From positions 3,906,001-3,970,000 of the forward strand of contig NZ_CP041616.1 of the NCBI RefSeq assembly GCF_007197575.1: a stretch of 64,000 nt of DNA. The letters run 5' to 3'. Every line of letters starts with the position of its first letter. Positions within the stretch are counted from its first letter, which is position 1. This DNA is from Ornithinimicrobium ciconiae. Its GTDB lineage: Bacteria; Actinomycetota; Actinomycetes; Actinomycetales; Dermatophilaceae. The notes under the pieces are model-generated. The model saw nothing but the letters and a program-made list of their open reading frames with translations. It had not been told where the DNA came from and did not search any database. The translations under genes were made by a program, and so were the position numbers. Below are positions 15,650-23,640 of this stretch, in pieces.

Positions 15650-17797
15650 TCAGCCTGCAGCCCGGCCGGCACCCGCAGGGGTGCTCAGCTGCGTCAGGCG
15701 GTCCGTGTGTGTCGTCAGTTCACGGGACCTGGCCGCCCGCTGCTCCGGCGGCAGAACGCTGGCCTGCTGGGCTGCCCGGTGTGCCGCTGCCAGCGAGGCC
15801 TCCAGCACCTCGGCCCTGGCCTGGAAGTCGTCGCGCAGCTGCCGCTGGGTCACCCGCAGGCTGTCCCGGCTCTCCTTGCTGAGCACGAAAGAGACCTCCT
15901 CGACATACTTGCGGGCCGCCGCCTTGGCCTGTGCCCGCCGCCCGGATCTCACCCGGTCGGTCTCCTCCCGCAGTGCCCGCTTGCCCAGGCCGGCGCCGAC
16001 GGCGGCCGCTGCCACCCCGACGATTGGCATCGCGATGCCAAACAGCCCTGCGACGCCGAGGATCAGCATCGGGCCGAAGGTCGTGGTGCGGGTCACCATC
16101 ATGACCGACTGCAGCCGACCGGGCCGCAGCGCGATCTCAGCCGCGTCCGGCAACGAGGCGGTCTCGGTCACATCGCTCAGCCCCCGCAGCCGGAGCGCGA
16201 ACGCGCCACCGGTCAGTTCAAAGTCCGCCGCCAGGTCCGCGGCGAGGTCCGTCGCCCGCGACTGCAGCAGGTCACGGTTGGCCAGCACCGCCGTCGCCAC
16301 CTGGCGGCGCAGCCAGACCTCGGTGTCCGACCAGGTGTCCAGGGGGTCACCGCTGTCGATCACGCCCTCCACCTCGTGCAGGACCGCCCTCAGGCGTTGC
16401 TGCAGGTCGTGGTCCACATCCGCGATGAGGTCCTGCACCCCGTCCGCGAGCGCCACCTTCCAGCTGGCCGAGGCCGCCGCAAGACCGGCCGCTCGCTGTC
16501 GGGTCCGCCCCAGGTCCTCGATGACCTCCTCGGAGCGGACCGGCTCAGCGAGCACAGCCCTCTCGGCTCGCGTTGCGGCGGCGAGGTGCTCGGCCACGAA
16601 GTCCACCTCGGCCGAGGCCTGCTCGGCCGCCCGTCCTGCCTGCCCCTGCACCACTGCCGCGAGGTGGGCCACGAGCGGGGCGAAGCCTGCCTCCTCGTTC
16701 AGGGCCGGGTCGGTCGTGGCCCGCAGCCGCAGGAACGAGGACACCGGCAGCACGGGCACGTCGATCCCGGCGGAGCGCAGATGGTCGGTGTTGAGAGCCA
16801 CGATCCTGCGCCACTCTGGATAGAGGTCGGTCTTGCTGACCACCAGCGCGGTGGCGGAGCATCGCTCTGTCGCCGAGCGCAGGAAGTCCAGCTCCGGCTG
16901 GGTCAGCTCCTGGGAGGCATCCGTGACAAAGAGCGCACCGTCGGCCGTCTGCAGCGCACCCAGTGCCAGCTGCCCGTAGGCCGAGTCCAGCCCGCCCACC
17001 CCCGGGGTGTCGATGAGCCGCAGCCCCGCTCGCAGCATCCGGTGCGGCAGGTGCACCTCGACATAGCGCTGCCCGCCCTCGCCGGGGTGCGCGGCGACCA
17101 GCTCGCGCATCTCGCTGAGGGACGCTGCGACCGGACGCACCGGGCCGTCCCCGACCGGCTGGAGGTATGCCGTGACGCCCACCGTCTCCCCGTGGCTCAC
17201 GACGGTCGGCACCGCCGTGACGATGTCGGCGTCCACCGGACAGACAGCGGTCTGCAGCAGGGCGTTGACCAAGGTCGACTTGCCCTGCTTGAACTCGCCC
17301 ACGACGGCCACGGTGGCGGTGCCCTGCCGGAGACGGGTGCGGGCCGCCTCGAGGTGCTCGACCAGGTCCGGGCGCCCCTGCTCGTGAGCCAGCTGCGCTC
17401 CCCGGTCGATGGTGTCCAGGACTCGGGCCACCGGGGCCAGCGCACCGTCCGAGGTCTCGGCGGCGGCTGGTGTGGCCACACCCGGCTCCGGGTGTGGCGC
17501 GTCAGAAGTCTCCTCTTCACTGATGGGCGCTGTGCCGGCTGCTGTCTCGACTGCTGGCTCTGTGTCCGGCTCTGGCTCTGTGTCCGGCTCTGGCTCTGTG
17601 TCCGGCTCTGGCTCTGTGTCCGGCTCTGGCTCCGTGTCCGGCCCTGGCTCCGTGTCCGGCCCTGGTCCGGGCCCTGGCTCCGGCTCGGTGGAGGCCACCT
17701 GCATCGCCGCCTCCTCCCACTCCAGGAAGTGGTTGCACCGGGCACAGAAGACCGCACTCTGCTCGTTGCGCAGCCCGCAACTGGTGCATACGGCCAC
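15650..17797 (-). CDS. Dynamin-family GTPase with N-terminal zinc ribbon and membrane hairpin
   Basis: From GTG at 17797 (GAGGAAAGG before it) the 715-aa product starts with a zinc ribbon, CTSC-x11-CARC (residues about 4-21), then FLEWEE, then a low-complexity TEPEPD tandem repeat (about 35-78). The GTPase domain follows: P-loop GEFKQGKST (about 170), LIDTPGVGG (about 258) and SKTDLY (about 316). A hydrophobic pair around residues 572-605 (MLILGVAGLFGIAMPIVG) looks like a membrane-insertion paddle, then a helical basic C-terminus. The frame is open upstream to 17923, but that part overlaps the divergent gene. It is likely to remodel the cytoplasmic membrane with its neighbour. Confidence 0.87.
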   Translation of the reverse strand: MAVCTSCGLRNEQSAVFCARCNHFLEWEEAAMQVASTEPEPGPGPGPDTEPGPDTEPEPDTEPEPDTEPEPDTEPEPDTEPAVETAAGTAPISEEETSDAPHPEPGVATPAAAETSDGALAPVARVLDTIDRGAQLAHEQGRPDLVEHLEAARTRLRQGTATVAVVGEFKQGKSTLVNALLQTAVCPVDADIVTAVPTVVSHGETVGVTAYLQPVGDGPVRPVAASLSEMRELVAAHPGEGGQRYVEVHLPHRMLRAGLRLIDTPGVGGLDSAYGQLALGALQTADGALFVTDASQELTQPELDFLRSATERCSATALVVSKTDLYPEWRRIVALNTDHLRSAGIDVPVLPVSSFLRLRATTDPALNEEAGFAPLVAHLAAVVQGQAGRAAEQASAEVDFVAEHLAAATRAERAVLAEPVRSEEVIEDLGRTRQRAAGLAAASASWKVALADGVQDLIADVDHDLQQRLRAVLHEVEGVIDSGDPLDTWSDTEVWLRRQVATAVLANRDLLQSRATDLAADLAADFELTGGAFALRLRGLSDVTETASLPDAAEIALRPGRLQSVMMVTRTTTFGPMLILGVAGLFGIAMPIVGVAAAAVGAGLGKRALREETDRVRSGRRAQAKAAARKYVEEVSFVLSKESRDSLRVTQRQLRDDFQARAEVLEASLAAAHRAAQQASVLPPEQRAARSRELTTHTDRLTQLSTPAGAGRAAG
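17560..17692. repeat. 18-bp coding tandem repeat (TEPEPD units)
   Basis: The plus strand shows repeated TCTGTGTCCGGCTCTGGC units, roughly seven, with CCCTGG variants at one end. They encode an acidic TEPEPD linker in the larger dynamin. Copy number is likely to vary between strains. Confidence 0.8.
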
Positions 17798-17883
17798 GGT
17801 GTCCCTTTCCTCGGGCTTCAGACCCTCCCAGTATCGGCCACCCGTCCCGTCCCGTCGACCCTCGTCCCTTGGAGGTGACTGTC

Positions 17884-18981
17884 GTGAACGACGTCTGCAC
17901 CGGGTGTGGGGAGCCCAACCCACCGGGCACCCAGTTCTGTTTGTTCTGTGGCATCTATCTGGGTTGGGACGACGGGCCGGACGCGCCCGAGGGCCGCCAA
18001 CCTGTGCGCGAGTCCGCCCCAGTCCGTGACGAGGGGGACATCACCGCACCACTGAGCGACCCCACTGCACCGCTTCCGACGGCGCCCGTCCCAGGAGCAG
18101 GTGGGCGCCAGGGGTCAGCGGCGGATGTCTCTGCTGCGGGCCCCCGTGGGGAGGGGAGACTCTCGGCTGTCGCACCGGACCCGCCCCTGGCTGCCACCAA
18201 CGGCGCCTGCCCCAGTTGTGGTCGGCCCAACGGGGCGGAGCGCCGTTTCTGCGGTCACTGCGGTCAGGTCCTGGCGGCCGGCGCGCCCGCCCGTCGACAG
18301 GAGCCGCGACGGCGCAGCTGGTGGCAGCGGATGCTGCGGTCCGACACCCGGCAGGCCCGACAGGCCTATCGGCGCAGCCTCCCCCCGCTCTATCGATGGC
18401 GCCGGGTCGGGGTCACCGCCCTCGTCGCCGTGGTGGTCTTCGGTGGGCTGGCCGCTGTGGGCCGAAACCCCGCCGGTTGGACCATCGACCGGTGGTATGA
18501 CGTGACCAACCGCCTCGACCCGATCCGGGACGTCAGCGCGCAGGCAGTCCCGGAGGAGTCTGTCGTCGGGGACCACCATCCCAACGGCCTCCTCGACGCC
18601 GACGCCCTCACCGCGTGGGTCACCGGGTGGACCCCACCGCAGACACGTCCGGCCTGCGGTGAGGGCCGTGGCGGCCGGGTGGTGCTGACCTTCCCTGCCA
18701 CGCGGGTGCGGGAGCTGCGGGTCGCCACCGGGGTCACCGACGCCTCTGAGCGACCCTTGCAGCACATCCCGACGCAGTTGGACGTCCAGCTCCCGGACGG
18801 CTCCTGCCAGGTCGTGCAACTCACGCGCACCCCGGACCCGCAGGAGGTGCCCTTCGACACGGGGGTGCCCGTCGGCCGCCTGACGATTAGCATCGGCGAG
18901 GCGCACACCGGCGACGACGAGCGGGTGCAGGACGTCGCCGGGCTGAGCCAGCTCACCCTGCTCGCCCGCCCGTCCCGCTAA
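17884..18981 (+). CDS. Membrane protein with two zinc ribbons and an NADase-type glycan-binding-like domain
   Basis: The 365-aa product has two CxxC-x11-CxxC zinc ribbons: CTGC...CLFC at residues 5-22 followed by YLGWDD, and CPSC...CGHC at about 108-125. A basic stretch, one transmembrane helix at about 176-198 (VTALVAVVVFGGLAAVG) and a C-terminal beta domain of about 150 aa with conserved Asp, Gly and Trp (WVTGWTPPQTRPACGEG) come next; the last part resembles the discoidin-like NADase-type glycan-binding domain. GTG at 17884 has GGAGG 8 nt upstream. Its first zinc ribbon resembles that of the divergent dynamin, 86 bp away. Exact role unknown. Confidence 0.8.
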   Translation: MNDVCTGCGEPNPPGTQFCLFCGIYLGWDDGPDAPEGRQPVRESAPVRDEGDITAPLSDPTAPLPTAPVPGAGGRQGSAADVSAAGPRGEGRLSAVAPDPPLAATNGACPSCGRPNGAERRFCGHCGQVLAAGAPARRQEPRRRSWWQRMLRSDTRQARQAYRRSLPPLYRWRRVGVTALVAVVVFGGLAAVGRNPAGWTIDRWYDVTNRLDPIRDVSAQAVPEESVVGDHHPNGLLDADALTAWVTGWTPPQTRPACGEGRGGRVVLTFPATRVRELRVATGVTDASERPLQHIPTQLDVQLPDGSCQVVQLTRTPDPQEVPFDTGVPVGRLTISIGEAHTGDDERVQDVAGLSQLTLLARPSR

Positions 18982-19039
18982 CCGGGCGGTGAGGATGCCC
19001 CCCCCCACCTGTTGCCCCCCAGCCCATGAACTGGAGGGG

Positions 19040-20701
19040 TCAGGGGCTGATCGGCTGCACCGGTGGGTTGCAGAACTGCACCAGGTCGGGCAGCTCGGCG
19101 TTGAGCTCCTGGCAGGCGCTCAACGCCTCGGCGGAGGTGGCATAGCCCTCGGAGAGCACGAGCCAGCCGGGCCGGGTGACTCCGAGGTCGGGGAAGTCGT
19201 CGGTGGAGACGGCCACGGCCTCCACCTCCTCGGCGATGAGGGCGCTTGCCAGCTCAGTGGCCTGCGTCTCGGCCAGGCCCTCCACGACGAAGACGCCCAG
19301 CACCGCTGCCCACTCCCCCGGGGCAAACGGTGGCGGCTCCACGGTCGGCGTCTCGCTGGGTCCGTCGATCGGCGGGACGGGCGCGGGCAGGGGCGCGGTG
19401 GTGCCGGTCTCCCCACCCTCGGTTGGGGCGTCCGTCGGCTCCTGCGTGACACCGCCCTCACCGGGGTCGGTGGGTGTCTCGGCCGAGGGATCCTCCGCGG
19501 TGGTCTCCCCCGGATCGTCCGTGGTGGGCTCCGGCGTGGTGGGGGCAACCGCCTCCTGCTCGGTGGTGGCGCACTCCGGCTGCGACTGCGGCGACTGGAC
19601 CTCACCCCGCACCGCCGCGACCGTGAAGCAGTACTCCTGCTCCGGCTCGAGGCCGTCCACCACCGTCGCGCCGAGCTCCGGTGCCAGCAGCGTCTCCCCG
19701 GAGACGGCGCCCTGGTCATCGAACTGCAGGAGCTTGTAACCCTCGACCTGCTCGATGGGGACCCAGCTCACCCGCACCGAGGCCGGCCCGGCCGCGTCCA
19801 CGGTGACCTGCGGGGTGTCCGGCACGCCGAGCTCCTGGAACGTCGGGGCCGCCTCGCCCCGCTGCATGAGCCCGTATGCCGCCAGGCCGGCGACGCAGGC
19901 CAGCGCCAGACCTGCCCCCAGCACGACGCCGGTCGTCAGGATCGGCTTCTGGTTGAAGGCGCCGTCGACAGTCGCCGTCTCGGGCGCGGGCACGCCGGGA
20001 GCCAGCAGAGGAGGCTGCTGCCCAGGGACCACATCTGCCGGCTCGGCCCGCACCGTGAAGGGCAGGCGCGCCGGAGTGCCACGCAGCTGCGGGTTGCGGG
20101 TGCGGACCTTCAACCGCACGGGTGCGGACGCCCCGACAGGCAGTTCGACCAGGTCCGGGTCCACGAGAAAGCCCAGGGCACGGTCGGGATCCTCGGCCAC
20201 CACGCGCAACCTGGCGGGAGTGTTCCCCCAGTTGGACAGCTCCACCGTGTGTCTGCCGCTCCACCGCCCGGTGGAGGTCACCGGCACCAGCTTGGCCTGC
20301 AGCGCAGATACCTTGCCGACCTCGAGGTCGCCCTCCACCACGGTGCTGGCCCCAGGGTCGACGACCGAGGTGACCCGCACGGCGAAGGGGCAGCGTCCCC
20401 CGGGCACCCGGGTGCCGGTGGGTGGGGACAGGACAACCACGACAACGCCCTGCTGGCCCGGATAGACCGTCAGGTCAACCCCGTCACCGTCAGCGCTCCT
20501 GGTGCCCTCGGCGGGCAGCACCTCCGACCAGGAGGCGGGCCCACTCACGTCCCGACCGTGTCCCCCGACATCGTCGAGCACCTCGACGCGGTATCCCTCG
20601 ACGATGCTGCTCTCGTTGACCACTGTGACCACGACGCGGGTCTGCCCCCCCGGCTCGACGACGGCCACGACCGGCTCGAGCTCAACCACCGGATCAGCCA
20701 C
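19040..20701 (-). CDS. eCIS-associated membrane protein with Ig-like, FN3 and SPOR-like parts
   Basis: The 553-aa protein has no signal peptide. Residues 1-230 form two Ig-like beta domains (VVELEPVVAVVEPGGQTRVVVTV start, typical of actinobacterial proteins labelled hydrolytic protein). One transmembrane helix lies at about 262-285, an FN3 domain at about 298-385 (VRVSWVPIEQVEGYKL, YCFTVAAV), a Thr/Pro/Glu-rich linker at 390-455, and a final domain (EWAAVLGVF...PGWLVLSEGYATSAEA) that resembles SPOR peptidoglycan-binding domains. GTG at 20701 has GAGGAGG before it. Similar genes lie in other actinobacterial eCIS loci; a link between the particle and the cell wall is inference. Confidence 0.75.
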   Translation of the reverse strand: MADPVVELEPVVAVVEPGGQTRVVVTVVNESSIVEGYRVEVLDDVGGHGRDVSGPASWSEVLPAEGTRSADGDGVDLTVYPGQQGVVVVVLSPPTGTRVPGGRCPFAVRVTSVVDPGASTVVEGDLEVGKVSALQAKLVPVTSTGRWSGRHTVELSNWGNTPARLRVVAEDPDRALGFLVDPDLVELPVGASAPVRLKVRTRNPQLRGTPARLPFTVRAEPADVVPGQQPPLLAPGVPAPETATVDGAFNQKPILTTGVVLGAGLALACVAGLAAYGLMQRGEAAPTFQELGVPDTPQVTVDAAGPASVRVSWVPIEQVEGYKLLQFDDQGAVSGETLLAPELGATVVDGLEPEQEYCFTVAAVRGEVQSPQSQPECATTEQEAVAPTTPEPTTDDPGETTAEDPSAETPTDPGEGGVTQEPTDAPTEGGETGTTAPLPAPVPPIDGPSETPTVEPPPFAPGEWAAVLGVFVVEGLAETQATELASALIAEEVEAVAVSTDDFPDLGVTRPGWLVLSEGYATSAEALSACQELNAELPDLVQFCNPPVQPISP

Positions 20702-20905
20702 CGTGACGCCTCCTCACCAGACGCAGGCGGACGTCCTGGGCCGCCCGTCGACCCAGCGTACGGCGCGGCGAGGTGACCCGACAGACCCACGGGGCAGGTA
20801 CGGCATACCGGGCAGGATGCTCTGCCCCTCCGGGCAACAGGTCCTGCCCCGGGCTCGGCGCCACGTCCGGTTCCGCACCCGGGCCCCCGCTGGGAGACTG
20901 CGAGG

Positions 20906-21574
20906 GTGATCCACGAGGTGGACGCCGCCGTCAAGTCGCTCATCGAGCGGGAAGCGACCGGCACGAAGGACGTCGAGGTTGTCTTCGATGCCCCGACCAA
21001 GGAGTGGTCGGGGCGCCGCAGCGCGCCCACGATCGACGTCTACCTCTATGACATCCGCGAGGACCTGCGACGACGGTCGCGGGGCATGATCAACGAGTAC
21101 TCACCAGACCAGGTCGTGATCGGGCGGCAGCTGCCCCCACGCCACTTCAAGCTCTCTTATCTGATCACCGCCTGGACCGCCCGCCCCGAGGATGAGCACC
21201 GGTTGCTGGCCCACCTGCTGGAGAGTTTCCTGCGCTTCGACCTCGTGCCACCGGATCTGCTCACCGGCTCCCTGGCAGAGGCCACCAGCCCCGTCGCGAT
21301 GACGATCGCCCTGCCGCCTCCGGAGGACCGCTCGTTCGCTGACGTCTGGACGGCCCTCGGCGGTGAGCTGAAACCCTCGCTCGACCTCGTGGTCACCGCC
21401 CCGCTGGCCACCCGGCAGGGATTCACCACAGGACCCCCGGTGCAGGAGCCGCCACGGGTGGGTCTGGAGGGAGTCCACGGCTGGCCGTCACCGCAGGCTC
21501 CGCACAACGCTGAGACCCGACGGGCCGAGCGCCGCCCCGCGATGAAGCGCACCTCCCGGACGAAGAAGCCATGA
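20906..21574 (+). CDS. DUF4255 protein, Pvc16-like tail terminator/cap
   Basis: The 222-aa product begins VIHEVDAAVKSLIEREATG and contains PTIDVYLYDIREDLRRR and the LSYLITAWTARPEDEHRLLAHLLESFLR block, the core of the DUF4255/Pvc16 N-terminal family. These proteins cap the distal end of the tube and sheath in eCIS particles such as PVC and Afp. The C-terminus is Arg/Lys-rich. It overlaps the AAA ATPase start by 4 bp, the same pair order as in known systems. Confidence 0.9.
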   Translation: MIHEVDAAVKSLIEREATGTKDVEVVFDAPTKEWSGRRSAPTIDVYLYDIREDLRRRSRGMINEYSPDQVVIGRQLPPRHFKLSYLITAWTARPEDEHRLLAHLLESFLRFDLVPPDLLTGSLAEATSPVAMTIALPPPEDRSFADVWTALGGELKPSLDLVVTAPLATRQGFTTGPPVQEPPRVGLEGVHGWPSPQAPHNAETRRAERRPAMKRTSRTKKP

Positions 21575-23640
21575 CGGGGGCCGAGCCCTCGAGGCCGATG
21601 TCGCCACCCTCTCCGGACCTGGCCTACCTGCACGCCCGGCTGGCCGTCATCGAAGACCGGGTGAGAGCCCTGGTGCAGCACCGACAGGCTGACGACCCGG
21701 CGCCGGAGGATCCCTTTCGCGGGCTCTATGTCAGCGACGAGACCGCCGTCCGCCTGCTCGCCACGCCCGCTGCGGACCCCGGCGTCGACACCAGGACCGT
21801 GGGCCAGGCGGAGGAGCTGGGAGACCGCCTGGAGGGCTCTGGTCACCCGCTGTCGCTGCGTCGGCTGGCCCGATCCGCAGGGCTGGACGACCTGGACCTG
21901 GATCTGGTGCTGGCCACCCTGCTGCCCGATCTGGACAGTCGCTTCGAACGGCTCTACGGCTACCTCAACGACGACGTCAGCCGACGACGGGCGACCACCG
22001 GCTTGGCGCTGGCGGTGGTGGGGGCGGCACCCGATGACGTCGACGCCAGGGCGCGCCTGAGCCCGTCCGGTGGTCTCGTGCGGCAGGGCCTGCTGCACGT
22101 CGAGGACGGAGACCGGCCGTTCCTGACCCGCGCACTGCGCGTCCCGGACCGGGTCACCGCCCACCTGCTCGGGAGTGTGGAGCCGGCACCGGAGCTGGCG
22201 CCGTATCTGCTGGACCCCCATCCGTATCCGGTCCCGTTAGCGGCCCGACTCGGGCGGGCCCTGACCTCAGGGGCACGCCTGCTCCACCTGCGCGAGCACA
22301 CCCCTGGGACCGGCACCTCGGTCGGCGCTGCGGCCTTCGCCGAGGTCGGTCTGGGCGCGATCGCGCTGGATCTCAGCCAGGTGCCAGGTCATCCGGCACC
22401 GGACGAGCTGATCCGCACGGCCTGCCGGGAGGCGATCTTCAGCGACGCCGGCCTGGTCGCCGGTCCCGTCGAAGCGCTGGCCAGAGCGGCACCGGAGGCG
22501 CTGCGGATGCTGACCACCGCCGCGACTCCCGTGATCCTCACCGGTGCCGACACCTGGGACCCGCAGTGGTCGACGCAGGCTCCGCTGAGCATGACTGTGA
22601 GCCCGCTCGACCCCGCCGAGCGGGCCGAGGTGTGGGCGCAGCACCTAGGCGCCGACCTGGCGGCCCTCGACGGGCTGGCCGAGCATCTCGTCCTGGCCCC
22701 TGCCCAGGTGGCCCGTGCCGTGGCCGCTGCCAGGACTGCGGCCGCGGCGGACGGCACCTCCCTGGGACGAGAGCACCTCCAGGTCGGCGTCCAGGCCCAG
22801 AACGCCGCTGGCCTGGAGCGGCTGGCGAGGCGCATCCGCCCAGAGGTCGGCTGGGAGGACCTGGTGGTCACCCCCGCGGTGGGGACCGCCCTGCGGGACG
22901 TGACCGCCCGGGCGAGGCACCGGCATACGGTCCTGACTGCCTGGCGGATGCGTCGAGGCGGTGGGCGTGGGGTGGGGATCACCGCGCTGTTCGGGGGCGA
23001 GTCCGGCACCGGCAAGACGATGGCGGCCGAGGTCATCGCCCACGACCTGGGACTGGACCTCTACACGGTCAACCTGGCCACGGTGGTGGACAAGTACATC
23101 GGGGAGACGGAGAAAAACCTGGAGCGGATCTTCACCGAGGCCGCTGGGGTCAGCGCAGTGCTCTTCTTCGACGAGGCCGACGCCGTCTTCGGCAAGCGCA
23201 GCTCGGTGAAGGACGCGCACGATCGATACGCCAATATCGAGAGTGCCTACCTGTTGCAGCGGCTGGAGTCCTTCGACGGGCTCGCCGTCCTGGCCACCAA
23301 CCTGCGGGCCAATATCGACGAGGCCTTCACCCGGCGACTCGATGCGATCATCGACTTCCCGGCCCCGACCGAGGAGCTGCGCCGCGAGCTGTGGAGTCGC
23401 TGCCTGGCGCCCCCGCTGCCGGTGACGGACGACCTGGACCTGGACTTCTGCGCCCGCTCCTTCGAGCTCGCGGGTGGCGACATCCGCTCGGCGAGCACGA
23501 CCGCGGCCTACCTGGCCGCCGCCGCCGGACGCCCGGTGGGCATGGGTGATCTGGTGAGCGCGGTGCAGCAGGAGTATCGCAAGCTGGGTCGACTCGTGCT
23601 GGAGCGTGAGTTCGGCGACTACCTGGGTCTGGTGCGCTGA
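21571..23640 (+). CDS. AAA+ ATPase of contractile injection systems (Pvc15-like)
   Basis: The 689-aa protein has a helical N-terminal region with a degenerate ATPase-like module (residues about 200-420) and a classical AAA+ domain: Walker A GGESGTGKT (about 474-482), Walker B VLFFDEADAVFG (about 528-539), sensor 1 VLATNL and Arg finger FTRRLDA. Homologues (Pvc15/Afp15) are needed for assembly of eCIS particles. Its stop overlaps the Hsp70 ATG by one base (TGATG), so it is translated together with the DUF4255 and Hsp70 genes. Confidence 0.93.
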   Translation: MTGAEPSRPMSPPSPDLAYLHARLAVIEDRVRALVQHRQADDPAPEDPFRGLYVSDETAVRLLATPAADPGVDTRTVGQAEELGDRLEGSGHPLSLRRLARSAGLDDLDLDLVLATLLPDLDSRFERLYGYLNDDVSRRRATTGLALAVVGAAPDDVDARARLSPSGGLVRQGLLHVEDGDRPFLTRALRVPDRVTAHLLGSVEPAPELAPYLLDPHPYPVPLAARLGRALTSGARLLHLREHTPGTGTSVGAAAFAEVGLGAIALDLSQVPGHPAPDELIRTACREAIFSDAGLVAGPVEALARAAPEALRMLTTAATPVILTGADTWDPQWSTQAPLSMTVSPLDPAERAEVWAQHLGADLAALDGLAEHLVLAPAQVARAVAAARTAAAADGTSLGREHLQVGVQAQNAAGLERLARRIRPEVGWEDLVVTPAVGTALRDVTARARHRHTVLTAWRMRRGGGRGVGITALFGGESGTGKTMAAEVIAHDLGLDLYTVNLATVVDKYIGETEKNLERIFTEAAGVSAVLFFDEADAVFGKRSSVKDAHDRYANIESAYLLQRLESFDGLAVLATNLRANIDEAFTRRLDAIIDFPAPTEELRRELWSRCLAPPLPVTDDLDLDFCARSFELAGGDIRSASTTAAYLAAAAGRPVGMGDLVSAVQQEYRKLGRLVLEREFGDYLGLVR

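Noticed and set aside
17560..17692. Possible minisatellite or origin-like repeat
   Set aside because: The 18-bp period is a multiple of three and stays in frame with the dynamin gene, so it is a coding repeat.
14048..17878. 1276-aa open frame on the plus strand
   Set aside because: It lies antisense to both dynamin genes, whose P-loops, DTPG motifs and zinc ribbon are clear; its own translation is Gln/Arg/His-rich with no domain, as expected for an antisense frame in GC-rich DNA.
18989..20776. 595-aa open frame on the plus strand
   Set aside because: Antisense to the FN3/SPOR-like gene, with Gly/Arg/His-rich composition and no motif.
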